Below are positions 21,532 to 30,551 of a DNA stretch of 64,000 nt, one piece after another. The notes beneath the pieces were generated by a model. It ran no database searches. It was given only the letters and a program-made list of their open reading frames with translations, and was not told where the DNA came from. Made by a program: the position numbers and the translations under genes. Within the stretch, counting starts at the first letter, position 1; every line of letters starts with the position of its first letter. The DNA is from Pseudidiomarina piscicola (lineage in GTDB: Bacteria > Pseudomonadota > Gammaproteobacteria > Enterobacterales > Alteromonadaceae): assembly GCF_902806985.1 (NCBI RefSeq), contig NZ_CADCXY010000002.1, forward strand, positions 372,001 through 436,000, in the 5' to 3' direction.

Positions 21532-23844
21532 TTAGAAATTGTAGCTCAAGCTCAATTGAGCATGGCGAGGTAATGATGGAAACGCAACCGTGGCACCAAA
21601 ATAGCCGCCTTCAAACACCGGCGACCAGTTGTCTTGGTCGGTGACATTGATGATGTCTAAGCGGGCCCGTAATTGCTTATTGATGCGATACTCGGTCGAT
21701 AAATTTAACTGATGCTGATCACGAATAAAAACCGTTTGTAAGTAGTCCAACGGGTAGGCCTTGGTATAACTCAGGTCACCACCAAGGGTCCAGTGCTGAT
21801 TCACGCGCCAGCCTAGCACTGCAGCAGCTTGCACTTCAGGTACGCCTTGCAGCTGCTGATTAGAGGCGGCAAAGCTGGCAAAGTTCGGTGCACCTACACC
21901 GGTACCTTGGATAAGGTCCGGCCGTGAATCGTCAAAGGCATCCGCCACCTCGCGAGTGCCTTGGAATGCCGCAGAGTTATCATAGTAAGCATCGATGTAG
22001 CTTGCGGCGAGAGTCGCCCAAAAGCCATTGCCGTGGTCATAGTGCCACTGCGCTTCGACACCTTCGGTGCGAATACCGCTATTTGAGCCGTCACGGTTAC
22101 GCAAACTGCGACGTTGGTCAAAGAGCACTGCGTCGGCGTACCACCGGGCCGACGAAGGAGCGTATTTTATACCAACCTCAAAGAGCTCGTTTTGTGTTGC
22201 AAAATTTTGCGGATCGATGACTTGATTGGCGTTGAGTACGGTACCTCCGGCCATTGAATTTGATGTTGAGTCACTTGCGTAAGCAGTGGTATAGACCATG
22301 ATTTCGTTGGTGACATCGTACTGTAGTGCACCACTGGTAGCGGTTAACCATTGGCTATGCGTATCGCGAGCGGCACGAACGCCTGTGGGCGCAAGTGGGT
22401 CCTGTGCTTGCACGTCGTAGTAGTCGGCACGAACGCCTAAAGTAGCTTTAACGCGATCCGTCAGTTGCCATTGATGCTGCGCAAAAATGCCCCACTGGTA
22501 ACTGGTGGAGTCTGTGGTATCAGACAGGTTAAAGTCGCCTACACCGTCATTATCAATATCGTATTGAGTGCCTGGTGACACCCAAAGACCTGGGCGTAAC
22601 TCAACTAACCGCGCCTGTTGCGCCGGGGTTAACGGAATTCGGCGCTGCTCAAGGCTCCCGGTTAAATCAATGGGTAGGTCGGCTTCGGTGGTAAACTGAC
22701 TGTAGCCTAAAACATCGTTGTATCGCAGATTAAAGCCGAACACCGACTGCTGCGCATAGTGAAACTCGACTCGGTGTTCAAAGGTTTCCGCGCCATCAAT
22801 AATTTCGACAAAGCTGTTCTGATTAATGCCCTCGCGATCGAGGTGCTGGTAATAGCTCCGATTCACCATCAGCCATTGTGGGTTCAACTGATACTCTAGT
22901 TTCGAATGCACAAGAAAGGTTTCAGCAGTATTGTTATCAAGCGGGTCGGTGAGTACCCGAGAGCGGTCAATTTCGACTTGCCCTGTGGGGCTAATCACAG
23001 CGAAGGCACCTGGAATGAACGAGCCATTAGGTTGCTGTCCCTGTCCTGTAATATATAGATTGTCGTCGATGAGGGCCTGGGTGGGCCGGTTAATACCTGC
23101 ATTATCGGTCCAGTTAACATCATAATACTCAACGCCAAGTGACCAGCGTGTGGCATTATTAGGTCGCCATTCGTACGCCATATAAAGGTCGTTGCTTCGA
23201 AGCTTGCTGTAGTCATAAAAACTATCTTCGTCAATCACTTGGGCACTGATACGAAGCGCAGACGTAGTCTCTTGTAGCACTTGATTGTGATCTAGTTGCA
23301 GGCGATAACGCTGCCATTCACCGACGCGGCCTTTCAGTAGCGTACCCGAGGCGTCGAGCTTTGCACGCTTGGGCTGCAGTTGTACAAAGCCCCCTACCCG
23401 CTGAGTGGTTCCTAGCATTACCGGCGGTGCCCCTTTAACCACTGCAATCGACTCAATAGCATTTAACGTAAGCGGCACACCTAAGCCATTATTTCCCGCT
23501 TGGCGGCGCATATTCCCTTCAAATAACTCGCCCAACTGGCCGCGTAAACTCGGTAGTGAAGGATTCCCAAAGCCTGCAGCAGCGTGGCTATTAGGGGTAA
23601 AACGAGCGATGTCGTGTAAATCATCAACATTAGCGGATTGCATTAACGACTCGGTAATAACGGTCGCTGCGCGTGGGATCTCGCGTAGGGTATCAGCACT
23701 ACCAAAAATACCTTCAATGGGCTCTTCACTGGGCAGTACTAACTCTTGTTCGGAACCGTGAACTTGAATAACTTCGTCCGGTTCTACGCTGTCTTGGGCT
23801 GCCACACTCAAAGGTAAAAGCACCGCTAAGGTTAAAACTTTCAA
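21532..23844 (-). CDS. TonB-dependent outer-membrane receptor
   Basis: A signal peptide (MKVLTLAVLLPLSVAAQ) is followed by a TonB box-like DEVIQVHG, the plug domain (IPRAATVITESLMQSANVDDL, SLRGQLGELFEGNMRRQ, IESIAVVKGAPPVMLG) and a 22-strand type barrel ending in HAQLSLSYNF with terminal Phe. The plug is of the siderophore-receptor type. It is divergent from an AraC regulator, which fits regulated uptake of an iron chelate, but I could not identify a Fur box. It has 770 residues. Confidence 0.92.
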   Translation of the reverse strand: MKVLTLAVLLPLSVAAQDSVEPDEVIQVHGSEQELVLPSEEPIEGIFGSADTLREIPRAATVITESLMQSANVDDLHDIARFTPNSHAAAGFGNPSLPSLRGQLGELFEGNMRRQAGNNGLGVPLTLNAIESIAVVKGAPPVMLGTTQRVGGFVQLQPKRAKLDASGTLLKGRVGEWQRYRLQLDHNQVLQETTSALRISAQVIDEDSFYDYSKLRSNDLYMAYEWRPNNATRWSLGVEYYDVNWTDNAGINRPTQALIDDNLYITGQGQQPNGSFIPGAFAVISPTGQVEIDRSRVLTDPLDNNTAETFLVHSKLEYQLNPQWLMVNRSYYQHLDREGINQNSFVEIIDGAETFEHRVEFHYAQQSVFGFNLRYNDVLGYSQFTTEADLPIDLTGSLEQRRIPLTPAQQARLVELRPGLWVSPGTQYDIDNDGVGDFNLSDTTDSTSYQWGIFAQHQWQLTDRVKATLGVRADYYDVQAQDPLAPTGVRAARDTHSQWLTATSGALQYDVTNEIMVYTTAYASDSTSNSMAGGTVLNANQVIDPQNFATQNELFEVGIKYAPSSARWYADAVLFDQRRSLRNRDGSNSGIRTEGVEAQWHYDHGNGFWATLAASYIDAYYDNSAAFQGTREVADAFDDSRPDLIQGTGVGAPNFASFAASNQQLQGVPEVQAAAVLGWRVNQHWTLGGDLSYTKAYPLDYLQTVFIRDQHQLNLSTEYRINKQLRARLDIINVTDQDNWSPVFEGGYFGATVAFPSLPRHAQLSLSYNF

Positions 23845-23950
23845 ATGAATTCACTCCAGCAAAAAGGTCAATGAAAAGCGTACGCATTTAAACGCCAGAT
23901 AGTTTACTATTTAGTATATTAAGTATTGTCGCTTAGAGGGTCATAAGTAA

Positions 23951-24868
23951 ATGACAGAAACGCCGGAGCAACCAACTAAAACAACGGAATCGGTGGAAGC
24001 GTTGATCACTTCAGTGGCTCAAGGTACCGAGTTACATTTTGAAACTGGCCTTTGCGGTGACTGGTCGATTCTTGCCGACCATCCCGGCAAGGTGGGTTTG
24101 CACATTGTCTCAAACGGTGAGTGTTGGCTTGGCTTCCCGGCCAGTGCTCAGCCCACGCAAAGGTTGTCGGCCGGCGACGCAGTATTTGTGAATCAAGGGG
24201 TGTCGCACTTTTTGAGTCGCCAAGAGGTTCCTGCGCAGGTCAGTCTTGATGAACTAAAGAACTATTGTACGCCTAATCACGCCGAAAGCGGTGTAATTTG
24301 CTACGAATTGAACGAGGTGAATGAAACGTCGACACATTTTTTTGGCCTGTTACCACCGTGGATGGTACTGCGAACAACAGAGCAAACAGAAGAGTTGGCG
24401 ACTATTTTAGCAATGATTCGGCGAGAAACCCTAAGTGGTAAACCGGGTTACCAGACGATTATTAGTCGCCTTAGCGACGTCTTGGCGGTTCATTTATTAC
24501 GGCAAATAGTCGCGCAAGAGCATCAACTCAATGGCGTTTTTGCAGGCCTGAACGATAGTTCGCTGCTACCCGTTTTGAATGCCATCCTAAAACATCCGGA
24601 ACGTGATTGGAGTGTTGATGCGATGGCAAATATAGCCTGTCTATCGGTGAGTGCTTTCGCTGATCGTTGCCAGCGGGCAACGGGCCTAACACCGAAGAAA
24701 ATTCTCGATCAATTGCGCTTTCAGCGCGCAAAATATCTATTATCCACCACCTCGCGAGCGCTCGAAGTAGTGGCGGCAGATGTTGGCTATCAATCGAACA
24801 CCGCATTTGGACGTTTTTTCAAAAAGTACGCAAACTGCTCCGCACTTGAGTATCGAGCCAAGCTGTAA
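23951..24868 (+). CDS. AraC-family transcriptional regulator with cupin sensor domain
   Basis: Residues ~15-200 look like a cupin-type ligand domain (LHIVSNGECWLGF, QRLSAGDAVFVNQGVSHFL). Residues ~205-305 hold two helix-turn-helix motifs (DWSVDAMANIACLSVSAFADRCQRATGLTPKKIL, ALEVVAADVGYQSNTAFGRFFKKYANCSALEYR). It is divergent from the TonB receptor gene; the 106-base gap contains A/T-rich repeats (TTTACTATTTAGTATATTAA near 23902) that could be operator and promoter. Likely regulates the receptor or the downstream CMD/DoxX pair (inference). Confidence 0.88.
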   Translation: MTETPEQPTKTTESVEALITSVAQGTELHFETGLCGDWSILADHPGKVGLHIVSNGECWLGFPASAQPTQRLSAGDAVFVNQGVSHFLSRQEVPAQVSLDELKNYCTPNHAESGVICYELNEVNETSTHFFGLLPPWMVLRTTEQTEELATILAMIRRETLSGKPGYQTIISRLSDVLAVHLLRQIVAQEHQLNGVFAGLNDSSLLPVLNAILKHPERDWSVDAMANIACLSVSAFADRCQRATGLTPKKILDQLRFQRAKYLLSTTSRALEVVAADVGYQSNTAFGRFFKKYANCSALEYRAKL

Positions 24869-24999
24869 CCTCGCAAAACACCGTATTTCTCAATCAAAAC
24901 ACCGGTTGTCGTGCTGTATCCTCGAACGTCTTTGTTTAGTTGCTATAGTGAGGCGTAACATTCTTAAGCAATTTTTAATGAGCAACCAAGGAGTCGCAC

Positions 25000-25539
25000 A
25001 TGGCTAAATTTACTCTGCATTCAATAGAGTCAGCACCTGAAGCAAGCCAATCACTTTTACAGGGCGCCAAAGAGCAAATGGGTATGGTGCCTAACTTGTT
25101 TGCCGTGATGGCGGAGTCGCCGCAGCTTTTAGAAGCTTACCAAACGATCGATGGACTCTTTCAAAAGGCTGGATTCAACAGCAACGAGTTGACGGTAGTG
25201 TGGCAGACCATCAATGTTTTTCACCATTGCCATTACTGCGTACCGGCTCATACGGCGATAGCTAAGACGATGGGAGTCGATGACGACATTACGCCGTCAA
25301 TTAAGGCAGGCGAAGCACTAGAGGATGAAAAACTAGAAGCATTGCGTCAATTTACTACGTCAATGGTAGAGCACCGCGGTGATGTAGATGATGACACCGT
25401 AGCGGCATTCTTATCAGCTGGATACGAACAGCGCCATGTACTTGCTGTCGTTCTAGGTATTGCCCATAAAACCATGAGTAATTACACCAATCATTTGGCC
25501 GAAACGCCAATTGATGAACCCTTTAAAAAATTTGCGTGA
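25000..25539 (+). CDS. Carboxymuconolactone decarboxylase (AhpD-like) family protein
   Basis: The 179-residue protein has the AhpD-like active-site pattern FHHCHYCVPAHTAIA (CxxC plus His three residues on), at residues ~72-86. Such proteins act as thiol peroxidases, AhpD-type reductants or decarboxylases. Lineage features include PNLFAVMAESPQLLEAY and GIAHKTMSNYTNHLA. The DoxX-like gene starts 7 bases after its stop, suggesting a two-gene redox or detoxification unit behind the AraC regulator. Confidence 0.88.
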   Translation: MAKFTLHSIESAPEASQSLLQGAKEQMGMVPNLFAVMAESPQLLEAYQTIDGLFQKAGFNSNELTVVWQTINVFHHCHYCVPAHTAIAKTMGVDDDITPSIKAGEALEDEKLEALRQFTTSMVEHRGDVDDDTVAAFLSAGYEQRHVLAVVLGIAHKTMSNYTNHLAETPIDEPFKKFA

Positions 25540-25546
25540 GGTCAAC

Positions 25547-25975
25547 ATGGCACAAGGTCAATTAGAATCAAAGCTTGGGTGGAGTCTGTTAGCTCTGCGT
25601 TTGGGCATCTTTAGTGTGATGTTTATTTGGGCTTTAGATAAGTTCTTTAATCCAGGTCATACTGCGGCAGTGTTCGATGGTTTTTATGGCATTAGTGACT
25701 TGTCAGCATCTCTTGCTGCAGTTTTAGGAGGCTTACAAATTGCCTTGTGCGTAATATTCCTAGCGGGATTATGGAAAACCTTTAGCTACGGTTTAATATT
25801 AATTATGCACGGAGCGTCAACGTTTTCCTCGTTCCCGCAGTATCTAGACCCATTTAATAATTTATTGTTTTTCGCCGCATGGCCGATGTTTGCCGCCTGT
25901 CTCGCGTTATTTCTTCTGCGTGACTATGACCGTATGACCTTAATGGCATTATTTGTCGATAAAGACACGGCCTAA
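25547..25975 (+). CDS. DoxX-like inner-membrane protein
   Basis: 142 residues with four hydrophobic helices (ALRLGIFSVMFIWALDKFFNP, SLAAVLGGLQIALCVIFLAGLW, FSYGLILIMHGASTFSS, NLLFFAAWPMFAACLALFLL), as in the DoxX/DoxD family. ATG 25547 has GAGG seven bases upstream; the open frame extends to 25511 but inside the previous gene. Its 3' end overlaps the convergent methyltransferase by 4 bases. Partner of the CMD protein by position. Confidence 0.8.
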   Translation: MAQGQLESKLGWSLLALRLGIFSVMFIWALDKFFNPGHTAAVFDGFYGISDLSASLAAVLGGLQIALCVIFLAGLWKTFSYGLILIMHGASTFSSFPQYLDPFNNLLFFAAWPMFAACLALFLLRDYDRMTLMALFVDKDTA

Positions 25976-26715
25976 TCGTCGTTCGTTAACGGCCCTTTAC
26001 ACAAGGTGCAGTCACCACCTGCGTCGGCGGAGCCTTCGACATAACGAAGTTTATGCGAGGCTTTGCCGCGATTAGCGGTAAACTGGTAGCGTTGCTGGCG
26101 CGCAGAGGGTTTACGTGCAATAAACTGGCAGACATTGGCTAAGCCATTGTGTCGATCTCCTTCGTTCACCTCTCTGGTGATTTCTTGACTAACTTGCACT
26201 TCATAGCCTTTGAACGCTCGCACTAGCTCGGCTTGTGACACCATCAAGTCAGCGTCATTTGGGCCCCCTGTGTTACGTTCGAGCTGCGCTGCTGTATACG
26301 CTTCGAGCAAAAAGAAACCGCCGGGCTTTAAACTCGCAGCAATTTCCTCATAAAGGTGGGCACGTCCAGCGCTTGGCAGATGGCAAAAAATCGCCACAAT
26401 ACCGTCGTAGTGTGCTTTGGGAAGTTGCGCTGTGGTTAGGTCAACAACTTCTGTTTGTAGCTTAACACCTCGCTGTTCGGCTAGTTTATGGGCTTTTTCG
26501 AGCCCTACTTTTGAGCTGTCCATGGCACAGACCTGTGCGCCAAGCTCCGCCAGATAAACGGCATTTCGGCCTTCTCCCTCGGCGAGACACACCACGTGCT
26601 GTGCTCCTTCATGGGCGGCGAGGAGATCTTCGGCGTGCGCGCTCAAAAAGTCATTTGGTGAGGTTCCGTAGACATACTCTTCGGTGCTGTAGCGGTCGTC
26701 CCATGATGTGCTCAT
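25972..26715 (-). CDS. SAM-dependent methyltransferase, class I
   Basis: The 247-residue protein starts SWDDRYSTEEYVYGTSPNDFL and has the SAM-binding loop VVCLAEGEGRNAVYLAELG (~residues 41-59), AMDSSKVGL and YDGIVAIFCHLP. This pattern is close to TehB/thiopurine-type small methyltransferases. The C-terminus carries a cysteine pair (GGDCTLCKGP) beyond the core domain, which may bind a metal. Substrate unknown. Confidence 0.85.
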   Translation of the reverse strand: MSTSWDDRYSTEEYVYGTSPNDFLSAHAEDLLAAHEGAQHVVCLAEGEGRNAVYLAELGAQVCAMDSSKVGLEKAHKLAEQRGVKLQTEVVDLTTAQLPKAHYDGIVAIFCHLPSAGRAHLYEEIAASLKPGGFFLLEAYTAAQLERNTGGPNDADLMVSQAELVRAFKGYEVQVSQEITREVNEGDRHNGLANVCQFIARKPSARQQRYQFTANRGKASHKLRYVEGSADAGGDCTLCKGPLTNDD

Positions 26716-26724
26716 AAACTGATG

Positions 26725-28410
26725 TTAGCCCTCGCGAGGTGGTGCTGAAAAGATAGGTTCATAGCTAGTGTACCAAGCAACGAAATCATCGGCGCTTAAG
26801 GGTTTCGAAAACAAATAGCCTTGCCCATAATCACAGCCGATTTGTCCTAGGTAGTCAAGGCATTCTTGGGTTTCAATACCTTCGGCCAATGACGTGATAC
26901 CTAGTTTTTGTGCGAGAACGACCGCAGCTTTAGCGATGTGGCTGGCATCTTCGTCGGCGGGCAACCCCTTAACGAAAACCTGATCAACTTTGAGTAATGA
27001 AATTGGGAGTCTATACAGGTACTGTAGCGACGAGTAGCCGGTGCCAAAATCGTCAATCGAGACGCTAACGTTTGCTTCAGTTAGCTTTAGTAACTCATTG
27101 ATGACCTGGTCTAAATCGTCAATCAAACTACCTTCGGTGATCTCAAGCTCAATGGCTTCGTTCGCCACATTGTACTCGTTCAATAGGTTGAGTAAGAGGT
27201 CTGAGAAACCGGGCTGCAGCAGGTCATGCGCAGAAATATTGATCGCAATCTGTAGTTGAAATTGCTGCTGTTGCCATTGGTGTATTTGCTGAATAACTTC
27301 GCGCAACACAAATTCACTGATTTTTAAAATTAACGTGCTGTGCTCTGCATTTGGGATAAATTCGTCAGGTCGCACCCACCCTCGCGTTGGATGATGCCAG
27401 CGGATAAGCGCTTCAGCGCCAAACACCCTCCCAGTTTTTAGTTCAATTTTTGGTTGGTAATGCATTTGAAATTCACCACGTTCAATACCTTTGGTGACAT
27501 CTGCCATTAAAGCTAACTGGGCACTAATACCCTCGCTGACTTGTGTGGTGTACACGAAGCAGTCAAGCATTCGGTCGTTCGCTCTGGCAATTGCTATTTC
27601 CGCATTTTGAATCAGCGCAATGGCGTTAACTTCCGAGCCATCGAGTCGCACGCCACCCAAATGCCGATTGACATAAACCGAAAGGTTTTTAAAGTTCGCA
27701 TGCTCAGGTAAAGCTGCGAGGCTGTTGCGCATTAAGTCTTCAATGTCACCTTCGGAGGTGGCCGGAAATACCGCGGCAATTTGACCGGGCTCAAGCCGGA
27801 ATATTTGCGGTAAGTAATTTGGCACTTGTTGCAGCCGGCGAGCATAGTGCTCGATAATGGTATCTATGACTTCAAAACCAAACGCTGAGCGAAGCGCCAT
27901 TGCGTTATCAATGCTACATACCATGAGAAAGTAGGCTCGCCCTTCGTTGCGTGATGGATGAAACCGAATGCAGTACTCGAGGTGTTCGAGCAGCGCCTTT
28001 CGGTTAGGGAGCTTGGTTGAAAAGTCGCGACGTGATGCTCGTTTAAGGCGCTGAATGTAGCGTCGACTGGTGTCGCTTGAAAGCCCAGCTAAAAGACCCA
28101 CGGAGACAAAATAAAAGCTGCGGTAGAGCCAGTTAACCGGTTCTTGCAGTTCCATGGTGCCAGTATCAATGGGCATCCATGGCCCCAATGCGAAGCCGCC
28201 AATCAGTGCAAAGATAACACCGCCTCGGTAACCAAAAATAATCCCGGCAAGCGCAATGGGAATGTACATTGCATGGGAGTAGACGTACTTAATACCGCCT
28301 GTCCACCAAACCAGAGCGACGACTCCAGCCACGGCCGCCATTAAGACAACGATCAAAATAATGCGTTGAGCAGGCGTGTGTTTACGAAACAGGTAGTTGC
28401 CGATGATCAA
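26725..28410 (-). CDS. Membrane GGDEF-like/EAL protein, probable c-di-GMP phosphodiesterase
   Basis: An N-terminal region with four or five membrane helices (~residues 15-115, including GIIFGYRGGVIFALIGGFALGPW) is followed by a GGDEF fold whose signature has decayed (LEPGQIAAVFP instead of GGDEF), so no cyclase activity is expected. Residues ~305-555 are an EAL domain with intact GAEALIRW, NISAHDL, EITEGSLIDD, DDFGTGYSSLQYL, LKVDQVFVK and AEGIETQ. It should hydrolyse c-di-GMP. 561 residues. Confidence 0.9.
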   Translation of the reverse strand: MIIGNYLFRKHTPAQRIILIVVLMAAVAGVVALVWWTGGIKYVYSHAMYIPIALAGIIFGYRGGVIFALIGGFALGPWMPIDTGTMELQEPVNWLYRSFYFVSVGLLAGLSSDTSRRYIQRLKRASRRDFSTKLPNRKALLEHLEYCIRFHPSRNEGRAYFLMVCSIDNAMALRSAFGFEVIDTIIEHYARRLQQVPNYLPQIFRLEPGQIAAVFPATSEGDIEDLMRNSLAALPEHANFKNLSVYVNRHLGGVRLDGSEVNAIALIQNAEIAIARANDRMLDCFVYTTQVSEGISAQLALMADVTKGIERGEFQMHYQPKIELKTGRVFGAEALIRWHHPTRGWVRPDEFIPNAEHSTLILKISEFVLREVIQQIHQWQQQQFQLQIAINISAHDLLQPGFSDLLLNLLNEYNVANEAIELEITEGSLIDDLDQVINELLKLTEANVSVSIDDFGTGYSSLQYLYRLPISLLKVDQVFVKGLPADEDASHIAKAAVVLAQKLGITSLAEGIETQECLDYLGQIGCDYGQGYLFSKPLSADDFVAWYTSYEPIFSAPPREG

Positions 28411-28481
28411 GGTAAGCGCCTCTTTGAAGGTACTTCTATTATGTAGGCGCTAACCTAGGTTTTGTCCATTTACCGGCCTGT

Positions 28482-29330
28482 TTAGACGTCTTTATTGGCA
28501 AAGTCGTCAGCGCTGTGGCGTTCGGTAACTTGTTGATTTTCGTCGCCCCATGCACGGTTAACCATCTTGCCTCGGCGCACGGCGGGGCGTTGCCCTACTT
28601 CGTTTACCCAGCGCACCACATGCTCATAGTCATGTACTTGTAAAAACTCGGCTGCATCGTAAGCCTCGTTATTCACAACAGCGCTATACCAAGGCCAAAT
28701 GGCAATATCGGCGATGCTGTAATGTTCACCTGCGATATAACGATGCTGAGCGAGTTGCCGATTCAGCACATCGAACTGTCGTTTTACTTCCATAGTGTAG
28801 CGGTTGATGGGGTATTCGTATTTCTCAGGGGCGTAGGCGTAAAAATGGCCGAAGCCACCTCCCAAAAACGGCCCAGCACCCATTTGCCAGAATAACCAGT
28901 TCAAGGTTTCGGTGCGCGGTGCTATATCTGACGGTAAAAAGGCCCCAAATTTATCGGCTAAGTAAAGCAAAATTGACCCAGACTCAAACACCCGTGTTGG
29001 CGGGGTTGTGGTGTGGTCGACTAAGGCAGGTATTTTTGAATTAGGGTTAATAGCGACAAAACCGCTACCGAATTGGTCGCCTTCGCTGATATCAATTAAA
29101 AAGGCATCATAGTCAGCGGCAGCAAAGCCTGCCTCAAGAAGCTCTTCCAGCATAATGGTAGCTTTAACCCCATTGGGCGTTGCTAACGAGTAGAGCTGTA
29201 AGTCATGCTTGCCCCTCGGGAGCTCTTTTTCGTGGGTCGCGCCAGCGATAGGGCGATTGATTTTCGCAAACTTGCCGCCGCTTTCTTGATCCCACTGCCA
29301 AACGTTGGGCGGGGTGTAATTTGATGTCAT
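28482..29330 (-). CDS. yghU: YghU-like glutathione-dependent disulfide-bond oxidoreductase
   Basis: A Nu-class glutathione transferase homologue. Marks are NVWQWDQESGGKFAKINRPIAGATHEKELPRGKHDLQLYSLATPNGVK, with the TPNG loop that in YghU/YfcG binds glutathione, then FVAINPNSKIPALVD and VFESGSILLYLADKFG. The C-terminal helical domain includes WLFWQMGAGPFLGGGFGHFY. ATG 29330 (MTSNYTPPN) is chosen; an upstream frame extension to 29375 lies over a terminator region. 282 residues. Confidence 0.93.
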   Translation of the reverse strand: MTSNYTPPNVWQWDQESGGKFAKINRPIAGATHEKELPRGKHDLQLYSLATPNGVKATIMLEELLEAGFAAADYDAFLIDISEGDQFGSGFVAINPNSKIPALVDHTTTPPTRVFESGSILLYLADKFGAFLPSDIAPRTETLNWLFWQMGAGPFLGGGFGHFYAYAPEKYEYPINRYTMEVKRQFDVLNRQLAQHRYIAGEHYSIADIAIWPWYSAVVNNEAYDAAEFLQVHDYEHVVRWVNEVGQRPAVRRGKMVNRAWGDENQQVTERHSADDFANKDV

Positions 29331-29366
29331 CTTGAGCCTCTTCGCTTTGTAACTGGTTTTACCAAT

Positions 29367-29396
29367 AAAAAACAAAGGCGGCGCTAGGCCACCTTT
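29367..29396 (-). terminator. Terminator of the BON lipoprotein gene
   Basis: On the minus strand AAAGGTGGC and GCCGCCTTT pair with one internal mismatch around a short loop and run into TGTTTTTTATT. Confidence 0.65.
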
Positions 29397-29429
29397 GCGA
29401 TCGTTGCGATAAAGCTTAACGCTAAGACT

Positions 29430-29912
29430 TTAGTTTTGCACTTCAATATCATTTTCGACGGAGTCGACACCTTCAACGCCTTCGGCGAGTTGTTCTGCTA
29501 AATCCGACATCTCAGCCGACGCGACGACACCACTTAGAACCACATGACTATCGATGGTTTCTACATTAATCGCCATGGCGTCAACTTGTCCAGCTTCAAC
29601 AAAAGCTGCTTTAACGCGCGCGGTGATGGCAGCATCACTTAGGAATTCACCTGCTTCGGCAGACTTCTCTTTGGCGTACGACATTGCATCATTGGCGGCA
29701 TCTTTAGACGATTCGGCTGCATCTTCCATCGCGTTACCAGCATCGTCTGCAGCTTCCTCCATAGAGTTGCCAGCAGCTTCGGTACTTTCCTCCATTTGTT
29801 GCATGGTTTCATCGGCTTGCTCTTCGGTTTGTTCTTGTTCGGCTTGGCTGCATGCCGCTAAAGATAAACTTGAGACGAGCGCAATAAGTGCTAAACGATT
29901 CGTGTTCTTCAT
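29430..29912 (-). CDS. BON-domain lipoprotein
   Basis: A lipobox (SLSLAACS, Cys21) marks export and lipidation. Residues ~22-90 are low-complexity, rich in Glu, Ala, Met and Asp with repeated EEAADDAGNAMEDAAESS-like units, probably a helical stalk. Residues ~92-160 are one BON domain (LSDAAITARVKAAFVEAG, INVETIDSHVVLSGVV, VDSVENDIEVQN), which binds membranes or phospholipid. Similar to OsmY/DolP-type stress proteins. Confidence 0.85.
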   Translation of the reverse strand: MKNTNRLALIALVSSLSLAACSQAEQEQTEEQADETMQQMEESTEAAGNSMEEAADDAGNAMEDAAESSKDAANDAMSYAKEKSAEAGEFLSDAAITARVKAAFVEAGQVDAMAINVETIDSHVVLSGVVASAEMSDLAEQLAEGVEGVDSVENDIEVQN

Positions 29913-30058
29913 AGATTAACCCCCTGTTTTTACGATTAACTTCCGTAAATAAGCTTAGCTTTAAAATGAAAAAATGCGAGACTGTTTACGCGAGTTTTGC
30001 GTAGTCAGGTAATTGTGCGAAAGTAAAGAGCATAAAAAATTAGGATCAAGAGGGCGCT

Positions 30059-30514
30059 ATGGCGGTTTTAGGCAATATTCTTTGGTTTATTTTAGGCGGG
30101 TTTGTTATGGGGCTTGGCTGGTGGCTCGCAGGCATTGTCGCTTTTATCTCTATTATTGGTATCCCTTGGGCGAAAGCGTGTTTTGTGATGGGGCGATTTG
30201 CGTTCTTACCCTTTGGCTATGAAGCTATCAATCGCCGCGCGTTAAGTCAGAAAAATGACATCGGCACCAGTGGTTTTGGTACACTGGGTAATATCTTATG
30301 GCTGATTGTATTTGGCTGGTGGCTGGCCTTAGGTCATCTCGTCGCAGCAGTTGGATTCTTTATTATAATTATCGGCATCCCGTTTGGCATTCAACATTTG
30401 AAGCTCGCTATGATTGCGTTGCTACCGATTGGGCAAACAGTGGTGCCCAAAGACGTTGCTCGAGCCGCACGGCAGAAAAACGCACAAGATTACGTAGACA
30501 ATCTACGAAAATAA
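30059..30514 (+). CDS. yccF: YccF domain inner-membrane protein
   Basis: The 151-residue protein holds two YccF repeats: GNILWFILGGFVMGLGWWLAGI with SIIGIPWAKACFVMGRFAFLPFG, and GNILWLIVFGWWLALGHLVAA with IIIGIPFGIQHLKLAMIALLPIG. This duplicated pattern is diagnostic of YccF. Function is not established. GAGGG precedes the ATG. The next gene follows after 37 bases. Confidence 0.9.
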   Translation: MAVLGNILWFILGGFVMGLGWWLAGIVAFISIIGIPWAKACFVMGRFAFLPFGYEAINRRALSQKNDIGTSGFGTLGNILWLIVFGWWLALGHLVAAVGFFIIIIGIPFGIQHLKLAMIALLPIGQTVVPKDVARAARQKNAQDYVDNLRK

Positions 30515-30551
30515 TCTGTTACAGCACAAATTCAATGACGGAGACAACAGC

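Noticed and set aside
23845-23950. A Fur box for the TonB receptor
   Set aside because: The gap is A/T-rich with repeats, but no convincing GATAATGATAATCATTATC-like site.
29700-29830. Possible CRISPR-like or tandem repeat in the BON lipoprotein gene
   Set aside because: The repetition is degenerate codon-level low complexity coding for Glu/Ala/Asp, not spacer-separated repeats.
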